From the NCBI GenBank assembly GCA_014904845.1, contig MU119255.1, forward strand, positions 62,001 to 126,000: a stretch of DNA of 64,000 nt, written 5' to 3'. The notes below the pieces were generated by a model. The model was given only the letters and a program-made list of their open reading frames with translations. It was not told the origin of the DNA and ran no database searches. The stretch is from Acephala macrosclerotiorum (Eukaryota; Ascomycota; Leotiomycetes; Helotiales; Mollisiaceae). Below are positions 12,440-23,193 of this stretch, one piece after another. Each line of letters begins with the position of its first letter. Within the stretch, counting starts at the first letter, position 1. Position numbers and translations under genes: made by a program.

Positions 12440-13675
12440 CAAGTGGGGCCAGGAATGTGTTCTGGGTGCGGGGAATGCACAACACTAAAATCTAAACGGA
12501 GATGCTTCCGTTTAATCCTCAAATACGTCCCAAACTCAACATGTTCAAAACCGAGAATTTTGTTTTCTCCAAATCTCACCGAGTATGCAGAACGTTATGG
12601 CATGTCTCAGTATGTCCTATTCAAGGACAGTGGGAAAAGTGGTCTCACATCCATTCAATTCTTCCTAAATACTGGGGCGAAAGACATCACGGAATTCAAC
12701 AGGTGGAAGCACCACGAGACTTACCAGAGGAGTACTCTTCGCTCATTCGCAACATGGGAATTAGAAGAGTCAGGCTGCTTGACAAAGGCAGATGCAAAAG
12801 TCTCGGATTTCGATTTCGATATCCATCCGCTATGGATAGAAAGCGATGGTTGAAGAATGGTTTGGATATTGGCGATGGCATAGAGGGGAAATGGGAAGCT
12901 CGGAATCGTGTTGTGTGGAGGGTCCTCAAATCAATTCTGCGGCTTATAACTAAAATCTTGGGATACTCTGCCACTCATCTCTGGTATCCTACCTTTCATT
13001 CAGTTCCGAATACCCTGATGTGCTTACGAGCAATATCACTAACCACTCGCAGGTATGACGCCGTAATTCATCCCAATGGGCCACACTGCCTCGGGAGCAA
13101 TTTAAAGATGGTGGCCGACCTAGAGATCTGCATGCGTTTGGAGCTCGGAGTCCGGAGACCGCTATTGCTGATGATTTGGAAATTTGGAAATTCTGGGAAA
13201 AGTTGGCAGACGTAATCAGATATGATATCCAGCCCGCGGCAGTTGCTGCTACTAAGATCAAGGCTAGTGGAAGGGTCAATGGGTACACAGAAATCTTCGC
13301 CTCTGGAAAGTACAGTATGAAGGCATTGCGACTTATCCAAGCGACGCTCTCCCTAGAGACTCTAGCACCTTTGATCAAATTGAACCTGACAGTCGCGGAA
13401 AGACTTATGCAGCAATTCCTGGTAGTCAAAATTGTATGCCAAGAATGCCTGTTACGAAAAGCCCGGGACTGACATCGCGAGATCATACATGAGCCGCCCG
13501 TAGGTCAAGCAGTCTGGATAGCCTGTGGCGAATCGTCTAATTTGTGTATTGTAGCACGCATCTGGAAATTATATGCGATGTCAGAGTGGTGACAATGTGC
13601 CGTTTGCACGGATGAGTCCGGAACCTGTGAGTCACAATTGTGTTCCTATTCCAGCAGCATTTGACAAGTGCATAG
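12440..13675 (+). other. Fragmentary coding region, frames not joinable
   Basis: Several overlapping open frames look partly protein-like but shift frame repeatedly. One good segment, about 13,085-13,440, reads DGGRPRDLHAFGARSPETA and then DDLEIWKFWEKLADVIRYD. A second, about 13,430-13,505, reads KLYAKNACYEKPGTDIARSY. Candidate introns occur (acceptors near 13,052 and 13,554), but they leave in-frame stops. The parts lie just upstream of the better-resolved exons at 13,676-14,562 on the same strand. They are probably the 5' half of the same gene, either broken or with splice sites I could not resolve. No domain recognised. Confidence 0.4.
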
Positions 13676-14562
13676 TTCTTTGAAGACGAAGAAAAGAATG
13701 AATACGGCCGATCAATTGAAAATACTATCTGGGGCGGCTATGTTCAACAAGCTTGGCAGGAAAATGTCTTTCTAGAGGATTGGAGGAAAATGAAGAGCCG
13801 GCCTCCTTCGCCATCTACACCCAGTCCTGTAAGCTCAAGTTCTCCTGCTTCTATTCAAACGTCGATTCAAATTCAATAGAAAAGGAAAGGAAACTACCAA
13901 CCTACAGCTTTTGGTTTATAGGGTTCAATTACCTGCACGATTACAAGGATGGGCAAGTGAAGCACCGGGACCAAAAGATTCGATTCAGGTTCCTGGAAAT
14001 TTTTCAAGAGAACGCTGTCTGCTAACACTGGCCCATACCAGTCGAATACATGGAGAAGACACAACAATCCAGCTACTGGACAAACGAAGCTACAAAATTC
14101 CCAATCCAAGCATTGAAGCCAGACCGGATCTTGTAAGTCACCTGTCCACCACTTTCAACCAGTCAGAACTTTACTGTACTGAATCCTACCAGCGGCCATT
14201 ACTACATTCGAGGACCTACAGGAGTTGCCCAGGACGAATCCCATATCATAGCCCTAGGACCAAAATACGACGAGCACATAAAGACAACAGGTAAAAAGGT
14301 CACGACGTTACTTCGAGATGACTATCCAGTCATCAAGGATAACAAAAACAGGAGGTTGATTGTAGCAAGTGTGGCATGGAGACCAAGAAAGAGTCCAACA
14401 GATGAGCACTCGCAGAGAATTCGAGATGCTTTGGAGCAGCAGTGGCAGGCTGCTGGGAGTAAGAAGCGGAGGTTGTCGAATGTGCAGGGGCAGCCTGATG
14501 CGAAGAGACTGAATACTGGTGGGGGATCTGCTGCTGCGGGATCTCCTGGGACGCAGCTATGA
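13676..14562 (+). CDS. 3' exons of an uncharacterised fungal protein
   Basis: Three exon-like segments are clear. 13676-13828 follows a CATAG acceptor and reads FFEDEEKNEYGRSIENTIWG. 14042-14132 follows GCTAAC and ACCAG and reads EYMEKTQQSSYWTNEATKF. 14193-14562 joins across a GTAAGT intron and reads FGHYYIRGPTGVAQDESHII, ending with a basic tail and a Gly/Ser-rich end (stop 14560-14562). The last two join in phase 2. The first and second do not join in frame, so a small exon near 13,920-13,985 or a frameshift is missing from this model. A Lys/Arg stretch near the end (SKKRR-like) suggests nuclear location. I recognise no named family. Confidence 0.5.
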
Positions 14563-15111
14563 TCAAGCTTGTAAATTATTATTAAGGGTTTTCGTCGAAG
14601 AATGTGTGTTCTCCAAGGAAACATTGACGAGTCATATGTTTTTACGTCAAAGATATTCAGAAATGATGGGACGTACTTTCAGAGCCTGGCACCTTGGTAC
14701 AGTACCAATAGCAGGCAAACCAGGTCTAGGATGAAACGTTCGAAGTCTATGCAATAGCTAGGCGAATGAAGAGCCTCTGGAATGAGTTACATGCCACAAG
14801 CTTATGCATGATCTCTTGCATCAAACGGCAAATTGCATCTAAGTTTCTTCCTCCTTGTATCAGAGCATTTGGGTTCACTTCTTGACGAGAAGCATCTTCA
14901 GTATTCAAGCAGAGTCTGGGCAATGTATCATTTTACCAATGTCGGAAATTCATTGGGACACTAAGAACAGGTCCTCACTATCCTTCGCGAGAACGAGTTC
15001 CGGGCATTTACCTACTTCAAAAATCGCATTTTTTCGACACATGACTTCATTTCCAGAAATATCCCGTCGCGTATCTCATATGATCATCAAATTATTCCCT
15101 CCTTTTCCTGT
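14563..15111. other. Intergenic, convergent genes
   Basis: 0.55 kb shared 3' flank of two convergent genes. No feature seen. Confidence 0.5.
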
Positions 15112-16869
15112 CTAAGCCGCAACCATCCCCTTAAACCTCCTGGCACTAACGCCCCTCTCAAACAAATAATCTAACTCCTCGAAACTCCTATGCGCCGTCT
15201 CCGGAACTCTAAACCAAACCCAAACAAGACTCAATATCGCCGTGCCCCCAAAAATAAACCCAATCTTCCCCTTCAAATTCGCAGCATCAGGATTAATCAA
15301 AAGCGGAACAACGATATTCATCAACACCCCAAACAGATTCTGAACCACAATTCCTAATCCCACAGTCCTGGAACGAAGACGTGAGGAAGAGATTTCGGCG
15401 AAGAGTGTGAAGCCGATGGGTCCGATGGTGGAGAGATAAATGAAGGCGAAGACGATGATGCATGCTACTTGTCCGTAGACGGGTGCTGTGTTTCCTTTCT
15501 TGGTGGAGGGGAGGATGTCGAGGATTCCTATCAAGAATAGAAGAAGAGTGAGGATGGACATTCCGACTAGTGTTGTGGAGCGACGACCAGTACGGTTGAT
15601 GAGGAACCAGGAAAAGATTACGCCGACGAGACCGAGGACTGAGACGCCAACGGACATGGAGAAGGAACTTGAAGCGGAGAGGCCGGCTTGTTCGAAGAAA
15701 TAGCTTGAGTAGCCGATCACGAATACTACGCCTGAGAGTTGAGCGACGGAGAAGATCCCCATTGCTATTTCGGTGCGACGGAGGTCTGAGCCACGGAAAC
15801 AGTCTAGGTATGAGGTGCTTGTTGCTTTCTGCTCTTCTGTCGTGATGGTTTTGGATATCTCAGATAGGGTCGTGAGAGGTGAAGTGTAGCCGAGTTTTTG
15901 GAGGACTTCAGTAGCGTAGTTGGTACGACGTTTCCGGACGAGAAACCAGGGTGATTCGGGACAGAAGGGAAGGCCAATGAGGAGGAGGACGGGGAAAATA
16001 AATTGTAGGGCAAAGGGAATCTTATATGCTAGGGTGCTGGAGAGAGTTCCGGTGCCTTTGAGGATGAGATTTGCTGCTAGTTGACCGATGCCGATAAACA
16101 GCTGGACGCCAGAGGTGGTGAGTCCGCGAACTTCGACGGGACATATCTCTGCTGCGAAAGCGGATGGGATTGTGAGAAAGCAGCCGAGTGAGAGGCCATT
16201 GATGAGCTGTGATTATCAGCAAAATGTCTCTGGATGTTGCGGTAGGGTCGTACCTTTCCCGCCATCAGAGTCCCTGGCTGTCCCGCGAAGATCTGGATGA
16301 AGACGGCACCAATACTGACAACACAGAACAGTGCCAATGTTATCCTCTTTCCGAGTCTGTCTGCAAGGTACCCAGATCCGATGGCTCCGAAGAAGCCTCC
16401 AATGGACGAGGCAGTGTTGAAAGCGATTTGCCAGCTGGCACTGACGATGTATGCATTTTGGAACAGGTAGCCGAAGTCTTTCTGGAAAGATGGTACTGAG
16501 ATGACTCCATTGGAAAGCTGCAGCATCGTTAGTTAACTGCTTCGCGATGGAGACAAAGAGTCTTACCAAGACGTCCATTCCCCAGTTGATCGCAGCGAGA
16601 CCCATAAATGCGGACCACAGGACGGCAGCCCTATACTGCTGAAGCAATTCCCATGTTGTCTTCTTGCTATCATCCGTCGACAATATCTCACTTGTGCTCA
16701 CTACATCTTCTTCCCCAATCTCCTTCACCTCATGTATATTCGGTTCCTGGGTATTCTCTGCCATCTTTCCACTGCTATCGAGTTCGACAGAGGCGGCATA
16801 CTGGATATTGTCCGTGGCGGAGGTCGTCTTATAGTTGAGGAGGTCCTTTCGCGGCGAGACTCGATTCAT
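15112..16869 (-). CDS. MFS sugar transporter (alpha-glucoside/maltose permease-like)
   Basis: Three exons: 16869-16567, 16517-16254 and 16206-15112, all joined in phase 0 with good splice signals. They encode 553 residues. An acidic cytosolic N-terminus of about 75 residues precedes a 12-helix sugar-porter body. Family marks are the loop 2-3 motif GYLADRLGKRITL, PVEVRGLTTSGVQLFIG after helix 4, the PESPWFLVRKRR motif after helix 6, the loop 8-9 motif LINRTGRR and the C-terminal signature PETAHRSFEELDYLFERGVS. The last is close to fungal maltose/alpha-glucoside permeases. It should carry a sugar by proton symport in the plasma membrane. The exact sugar cannot be told. The nearby GH5 glycosidase might supply substrate, but they are more than 3 kb apart and not obviously co-regulated. 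Confidence 0.88.
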
Positions 16870-17273
16870 GCGCCCTGGTGAAGAGCAGCAAAGTTTGGCG
16901 GAGGAACGGAACGAGAAGCTAGGGGTATACTAGAGTTATAGACTGACTCGCAGAAATCTGCGGGGATAGAGGCTGCGTTGTTAGCTTTATGTCAGAAAAT
17001 CTTGTCCAATTTCGGCACAGGGATGTTAGGACGCTAGATGAAGATGGCGCGACATGGCAGTGTTCTAGAAAAACTCAGAAAAGCGGGTCGACTTGACTCG
17101 CACCATTGCAGACCTGGAATAACGTACCCGTAACATGAATCATGAAGAGAGACAAGAGAAAGAAAGCCTCCTAAAGCAGGCAAACACTTCGGCACCAATT
17201 TAACTATTCTTTGTCAACGATACTTCTTCTCTCCAGGTCAACACACCAGGTCACCAACCCAACAGTCTCGTAC

Positions 17274-18140
17274 TCATATCACATTCCAACCCAGCAATCT
17301 CGCGTATGAGTAAACGTCTATATCACTCAAAAGCGTCCCAGCACGAAGCGCGAGTGCATCTCCATTGGGAGGTGCAGCAGCCATGTCGCAAAGATTAAGC
17401 AGAATAGCTTTGCCGTTTCCATCCACAACGCGCAAAAAGCTCTCCAAAACGTAGTCGTCGCTGCCAGAGACTCTATCGACGCAGATCATGAGGGCGGGTA
17501 AAATTTCCGTTGGGAATGTCTGGTCCAGCAGTGCAGCAGTTGGAGCAAGGTCCATGCCTATGGCGATGAGATCGTGAACAAGCTGCGAGCCGACCCCAAT
17601 CCCACCATTGGCTTCCAGAATCTGAATTATTTGTTCTAGCATCGGCAGGAGTGAAATGAATAGGTTCAATTGCTCATTAGGGTCGTTCCATAACTGTAGT
17701 ATCTGCTGATAGAGTCGAAGTATGAGAGTGCTGATATTCCCGGGATCAAAGGACATTTGCGTAAGACCTTCACGGCTCGCTATCGACCCAAAGGTGTTGT
17801 TCCAATTATTATTCTGCTGGAGAAATACTTGAATGGCCGGGAATGAGTTCCATGATCTATTATTGAGCATTTGTACTGGTCCGTATCCCGGCGCTCGAAG
17901 TTGGTTGAGCACTGGGGACCAATTTCGTCGGAGTCGGCCCCGTGGAGGTGCCACCAATTGTGGTCGCGGATCGATCCCAATCCTCTTGAATTGGGGCGGG
18001 TCGACTCGACCAGGTAACGCCGAGCGTCCATAAACATTAGAGCGCCCGCCATAGTAGTTGAAATTTGAGATACGAGCATTATTCATAGCATTATTTATAC
18101 CATATTGAGGTATTCTACTGCTCTGAAGATGGCGAGACAT
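17274..18140 (-). CDS. Orphan hypothetical protein, single exon
   Basis: An uninterrupted frame of 288 residues from an ATG at 18140. The first third is Asn/Arg/Tyr/Gly-rich and looks disordered and basic (MSRHLQSSRIPQYG). The remainder is helical and hydrophobic, reading LILRLYQQILQLWNDPNEQ, then a Leu/Ile-rich helix pair, and ending LLSDIDVYSYARLLGWNVI. No signal peptide, membrane helix or known domain is seen. The clear two-part composition and length argue against a random frame. It may be lineage-specific. Confidence 0.6.
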   Translation of the reverse strand: MSRHLQSSRIPQYGINNAMNNARISNFNYYGGRSNVYGRSALPGRVDPPQFKRIGIDPRPQLVAPPRGRLRRNWSPVLNQLRAPGYGPVQMLNNRSWNSFPAIQVFLQQNNNWNNTFGSIASREGLTQMSFDPGNISTLILRLYQQILQLWNDPNEQLNLFISLLPMLEQIIQILEANGGIGVGSQLVHDLIAIGMDLAPTAALLDQTFPTEILPALMICVDRVSGSDDYVLESFLRVVDGNGKAILLNLCDMAAAPPNGDALALRAGTLLSDIDVYSYARLLGWNVI

Positions 18141-19484
18141 CGCTCCGAATGTAGCGTGCTGGCGAATAGCTGATTTCCTTTATGGTGGCAGCGGTCGAGA
18201 AAATCTTAATAGTCGTGAGGACAAGAGGGAAAGCAGAAGCAAGAAAAATAACCGAAGGTTATATCAAACAGCTCAAACAGCTCGTTATATGACTTGACCT
18301 GGGTGATGAGGCAACAGTTCATGTGGCAATCTGCAACGTCCCGCGAAATTGTGCGCCGCGCAAACCCTCGGCCGAAGCGCTGGCACGTACTTGAGTTTCA
18401 TAGAATCCAATACGACAAACTCGCCCTATCTTTATGTACGAATGATCAAGCTAGGACGGCATCAGCATGCCGCGATCGCCTTCTAGCTGTGAATTTCCAG
18501 ATAAAACACAATGACGGGACAAGATCTCCGTGCTCCTCTGCCACTTGACGATGATAAGGCAAAGTCATTCGCGTCTGCAAATTGATGAATGCAAGTTACC
18601 ACTACAAGAGTTCTCGGCGAGAACGCCTCACTTGATACTCGTTTTGCGAGAACGGAAACACAAAGTGACGTGTATCGCGATTCTCAAGGCAACCTGGCGG
18701 TATCAGCGAGGCAAGCTGGTAGAAAGCATATTTTGCTCAGATTTGACGAGAACAGCAAGAACATGTTTGCTATCGGGATGAATGCATGGCTCACTCGAGG
18801 CCGAATCAAGACGATCTGCTTGATGCTTTGTCGTGAGAAAAGTTTGTTGATCCTGAAGGAAGAGCGGGGTCATTTCGGCTCAAAATTAGCTTGCTTCAGC
18901 GCTGTCATATGATCTCGGCTAAATTATGAAACACCAAACATCCTCAGTTGGCCAACGACATGTTCAATCATCTCAACATGCTATTCAACCAGCAAGAAGT
19001 ATCCAAGTGACTTATAACCTCATGATTTATGATGTTTCAATGTTCTTTCAGAAATTGGACAATGAAGGGTCCAATTGCAGAAGCTGATCTTGCATTTTCT
19101 TGCGTCTCTTTTGCATCATTCAAATACGGCTCACTCTCATCCAAGCGAGCAAACCTCTCAATGTTTGAATCCGCCATCACATCAAAGATAACTCTTTGGA
19201 AATGGGACAGTCATCAGAGTTTCTTATACAAGATACCACATTCAGGATCTGAAGAAGGACATGCCCTGGTTGTGTTAAATTACACCAAGTCCATTTTCAG
19301 GGGCATCATGTGGCAGCATGAAAGATAAAAAACTGCACGACCACTGAATCCCGGATACGATGATTGCTGTATAGAGATGTCGTTTGAAATGTCCTAGAAT
19401 CTTTGGTGCTTTCAAAATGGCATGTCCAGCGATGTTTGAACAGGTCTAGATCTCAAAAAATTTCGCCGAGGCAAAATGATGCAG
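18141..19484. other. Gene-free interval with doubtful small frames
   Basis: The longest forward frame, 18589-18912 (107 codons, including SARQAGRKHILLRFDENSKN), lacks recognisable splice partners or a domain. I do not call it a gene. Otherwise AT-rich spacer. Confidence 0.4.
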
Positions 19485-19667
19485 ATGCATGAAATGCATC
19501 ACAGCATGATAATTGAAATCAGGACATACAAATTGCAACACGGAATCCTAAAGTCGTATATTCTAGAGATTCAAGGATATTGAAATAGGCACACCTAGCA
19601 TCTGAAATATGTTTGGAAATCCAAAATTTCACAAAAGTAAAGCAATGCAAATGCATGAAATGCATCA
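19485..19667. repeat. Two copies of a palindromic element, 166 bp apart
   Basis: ATGCATGAAATGCATCA occurs at 19485 and again at 19651. Both copies sit in longer similar stretches (preceded by AAAATTTC and followed by TGATAATTGAAA). Each contains the near-palindrome ATGCAT-GAA-ATGCAT. This looks like a diverged direct duplication and not a coding feature. Confidence 0.7.
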
Positions 19668-19785
19668 TAGTACGAGATTACTACTTATGATAATTGAAAC
19701 CATGATGCGATAAGTACTTCATAGAAACTCATGAGTAGATATGCCAGGAGTCCAGAGGCATTCATTATAGAATTCCACTGTCGCA

Positions 19786-20119
19786 GAACTCCACCATTGC
19801 AAAGCCAGCGGTACCTTCCTTGTCTATCACAGCCCTGCATACCTTCCCAAGTCAGAGGCACCTTTATCATCTACTTCAGATCCCGCCGCGGAACTCCACT
19901 ATCACAAAGCCAGCGGTACTTTCCTCGCTTGCCACAACCTCATGTACTTTCCCTGCCCAACAGCGCTTTCATCATCTACCCCAGATCCTGTCGCAGAACT
20001 CCACCATCTTTCATTCATCATCACCTTCCACACCCAATCACGAAAATTCCCGCCACGGAACTCCACCACCTTTCATTCATCATCAGCCTCCATACCAAAT
20101 CACGAACAATCACAAACAC
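19786..20119 (+). repeat. Tandem repeats: two 105-bp units followed by two 62-bp units
   Basis: GAACTCCAC recurs at 19786, 19891, 19996 and 20058. The first two units (105 bp each) share CAAAGCCAGCGGTAC and TCATCTAC blocks. The last two (62 bp each) share CTTTCATTCATCATCA and AATCACGAA blocks. The array ends about 25 bp before the ATG of the Lys-rich gene, so it probably lies in that gene's promoter or 5' UTR. Confidence 0.8.
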
Positions 20120-20144
20120 AATAGCTTCTACATCTTCTTTTACA

Positions 20145-21172
20145 ATGGTTGGCTCCGCTAGCGCTCCGGTTCAAGCTTCATCTTCCCGAGCCAAGATCAC
20201 TTCCGCCCCGGAAGGTGATGCCACAATGCCTTCCGCGGCGGACACCCAGAATCCCTCGGTCATTGATCAACCTTCCGGTGAAGTTGATTCCATTCCCGCT
20301 GTCGCTCGCACCCCGCCCCCATACGACTTCCAGATTGGCATCGGCTTCAATCTCGGTGATCTGATCAATACCAAGTCGTTCACTGCACCAGTAAGTTCAT
20401 TGTCCTCAGCACACCCAGTCATCCTGCAAGTTTGAATTGTCCACTAATATGATCATCTGTCCAGGCTCCAATGGCCCAGCAAGAAGCCCAACAATCAGCT
20501 GCCCCCGCCCCGCCCCGCGATACTCCGGGTGCTTCCGATAATATTCCGAACAACATGGAGGAATCAAACAAGAAGACGGGAAAGGCCGCTGCCGCGCGGA
20601 AGACACCTGCCGCTGCCGCGAAGAAAGCACCAGTTGCAAAGAAGAATCCAGCTACAACGGCTGCCCCCAAAAAGCCTGCTGCTCAGAAGCCAGCCCAAAT
20701 CAAGAAGGCACCAGCTACCGAATCCATTGCAGGTCCTTTCTCAAGCAAGCCTTCTCGAGGCAAGAAGCCAGCCCAAGCCAAGAAGGAAGCTGCTGCTACG
20801 AAGAAGGATGAGGAAGCTACTTTCAAGGATCCAGAAGCCAAATCCATGTCCCAGATCTCGAAGGACATTGGAAACAGCACGAAAGACGCCCCCAAGCCTA
20901 CCAAGAAGGTAGCCACTCCAAAGCCCAAGATCGCTATTTCGAAGCGTAAGGTCGCCATTCCAAAGCCCCAACCTTTCGAGGACAATGGTGAAGGCTCTTC
21001 CGCCAGACCTTCGAAGCCTACCAAGCGACAGGCTGACACCATGAACTCTGGACCATCGAAGAAGTTGAAGGAAACTGTTCAAATGAGCATTGAGGGTTTC
21101 GTCGCGAAGGGCAGTGGTAACATGGAAGACGAGCACAAGGGTAAAGGCAAGGGCAAGGAGATTGCTAAGTAG
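20145..21172 (+). CDS. Lys/Ala/Pro-rich, histone-H1-like nuclear protein
   Basis: Two exons: 20145-20390 and 20465-21172 (GTAAGT...TGTCCAG, phase 0), 317 residues. The first exon encodes a Ser/Ala/Pro-rich start with a short ordered patch (YDFQIGIGFNLGDLINTKSF). The second is dominated by Lys, Ala and Pro in AKK, KKP and PKP repeats like linker histone tails, followed by KPTKRQADTMNSGPSKKLKE and a Lys/Gly tail. There is no globular H1 winged-helix domain, so it is not a true H1. DNA or chromatin binding is inferred from composition alone. The upstream ATG-less frame reaching back to 19731 is translated repeat and not part of the protein. I chose the ATG at 20145 (ACAATGG context). Confidence 0.65.
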
Positions 21173-22128
21173 GTTGGTGGCTAGGGACATTGAGGGGAGG
21201 GCTGCATATCTGCTATTTTCGTATGGTTTTCCAGCTCGTAGGGTTTTTCGATTTTCATCACATTTGAATGTCCGCAGGGAGCAGGAACATTGAAATTACG
21301 GCGTTTTCAGCATTTTTTAGCATGACATTTACATCATTCTAATCATAGCATTCCATTGTCCGGCAGGGGCTGGTACATTTGGGATCTGGATTTTCTAGCA
21401 TGGTTTTCAGCATGGTATTTCCACGCATAATAGACCAATGGATCCATATACAAAAGTCAACATTTGAATATCGTTCAGTCCACGGGACATTGACAATAGC
21501 TCCGGGTTGTCCTGGACATATTTCCCTCATTTCCATGTTTGCATCATGCCGTTCTTGCGCATTCCAAATGTCCCCGTACTGACAGGGACATCATTAGACT
21601 GTTCTAAATGGCAAATCCGGCATGCTTGTTATGCACATATTTTCGGCTTTTTTTTATGTACTATGTAGCCCAAATAATTGTCCCAGTCTTGGCTGGACGA
21701 TGAAAATAGCATCCTGAAATGCATGGCGGAAGACTTTATCATCATCTGCCGAAGGCATTCATGTAGATACATTCGAGTCTCTGGTTGTCCTAGTCTTGGC
21801 AGTACAATGGAAATGGCATCTTAAAAGGAGTTAACCCCCCCCCTCTCTCCTTTGTCAGGGGCACCTTTCATTCAGGTCTCAGATGAGGATTTCATTTTAC
21901 CAATCCTGTAAGGACATCGAAGATGCATCCTAAGCATGCTGCTAGTCTCAAGCCCCTTTCTTCATCCACCAAGTGTTTGTGTAGTTAGTGTCCAGAAGTC
22001 TTTGGGTGTCCCAATCTTGGCAGGACAATTAACATAACCCCTTGACGAAGGCAACTACTTCATATTCTATGGGCCCATGGAACACTCTGGGTTCTTGTTC
22101 CTGGGATGCTTGGACTCAGGAACCTCAG
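21173..22128. repeat. Degenerate dispersed motif TGTCC..TTGGC.GGACA
   Basis: About 1 kb without genes, containing similar copies at 21679 (TGTCCCAGTCTTGGCTGGAC), 21786 (TGTCCTAGTCTTGGC...) and 22007 (TGTCCCAATCTTGGCAGGAC). Weaker GTCC/GGAC pairs lie around 21,355-21,600. The motif has imperfect dyad symmetry. A comparable pair occurs at 54,140-54,196. Confidence 0.6.
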
Positions 22129-22242
22129 CTTCACACTTCAACCCTGAGCCTGTGAGGTTCACTTTTCATCTCTACGTCCGTGAACCACCCTTATTCCCAG
22201 TGTGCGAGCTTCACGCTTCATTCCTGAGTCCGTGAACTACAA
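22129..22242 (+). repeat. 80-bp-spaced direct repeat upstream of the first GRIPM gene
   Basis: AGCTTCACACTTCAACCCTG at about 22129 is repeated as AGCTTCACGCTTCATTCCTG at about 22209. Each is followed by AG(C/T)C(T/C)GTGA. The second copy ends about 40 bp before the ATG at 22284. Confidence 0.65.
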
Positions 22243-22283
22243 TATTACACCCAGAAGCATCAATCAACGATCCGACAATCACA

Positions 22284-23193
22284 ATGGCTCCAGGGGAGAC
22301 GAGAATGCCACAGGCTAAGCGAGTTGCCGTTCCACACATCCAGATCTCAGGGCGAATCCCTATGATGGTCAACCCGCCCCCGCTAGGTTCCGAGACACTT
22401 TACAACACCGCGAACCCGCTCCGCCACCAGTCACATTCACAACGAGATCCCAATACCCGTCCTGTCCAAGATGACGGAGATGATCTTACCCTCTCGGGCC
22501 CCGCTGAAAGTTCGACTGACTTGCGTAGAAGGCACGGCAATATCTACCCATCACCAGCCGAGCGGCATAACGAAGGTCCATTCAAGTTCCGGGCTTCTAG
22601 GTCCCTCCGAATGTCTGCTTTATCAGGAACAGCATCTAGACGAGCGCCGGGCGAAATTTCCCTTTCCCGCCCAGGTAGTTTCTCGAGAATGCCTGAGAGT
22701 CTGTCTACGAACGACACACAGAGAGGTACCCTGAATGTTCATTCCTTGAAGCGTTCCTATCAGCACTTGATTGCTCCTGAGTCTTGTGGCCACTCTGGTT
22801 CAGGAGAAGCAGCTGCCAAAGCCCGAAAACGTTCAGCAAGCTTCTCTCGACCAATGCCAGGCAGCTTCAGGGAAGCTGGTCCTCCTACCTTATCATAATT
22901 CAACTTCGAGAAATTCACAGCGCTTGAAGCTGAGAACTTATTTGCTGTGGAACAAAGCGTGCTCACACTCAAGGCTCCGGATGGACCATTGAAAAAGGGG
23001 ACATCAATCAAGTTTCCGGAGTTATTTGAGGCGTGAGTGGAGATTCGAGAGTTGTTTTGGATGCTGCTTGCTAACTAGGAGATTCAGCTTGAAGGAGAAG
23101 GCAGAGACTGAACTGGAGAATCTAACGATCGTTCGCAAGGATGAGCTTCAAGCTTTGATGGATTGGGTTGCGGAGAGACGTCAGCGAAATTAG
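22284..23193 (+). CDS. GRIPM-family paralog 1 (hypothetical), one in-frame stop
   Basis: First of three tandem related genes. The start at 22284 gives MAPGETRMPQ and then the shared motif VPHIQISGRIPMMVNPP and a LYNT box. A Ser/Arg-rich low-complexity middle follows, with basic stretches (KARKRSASF). The frame then meets a TAA at 22896-22898 but continues uninterrupted for another 44 codons to a GTGAGT donor. The intron (23033-23087, GCTAAC branch, TTCAG) splits an Ala codon in phase 2, and exon 2 ends at 23193 (QALMDWVAERRQRN). The region after the stop carries the family's conserved C-terminal block, so the stop removes it. This is either a recently inactivated allele or a CAA-to-TAA change. 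No known domain; function unknown. Confidence 0.6.

Noticed and set aside
18589..18912. 107-codon forward frame
   Set aside because: The start is plausible, but it has no homologous feel, no introns and an abrupt change of composition. Left as unsupported.
20145..21172. Calling the Lys/Ala/Pro-rich protein a linker histone H1
   Set aside because: Only the tail-like composition matches. The conserved winged-helix core of H1 is absent.
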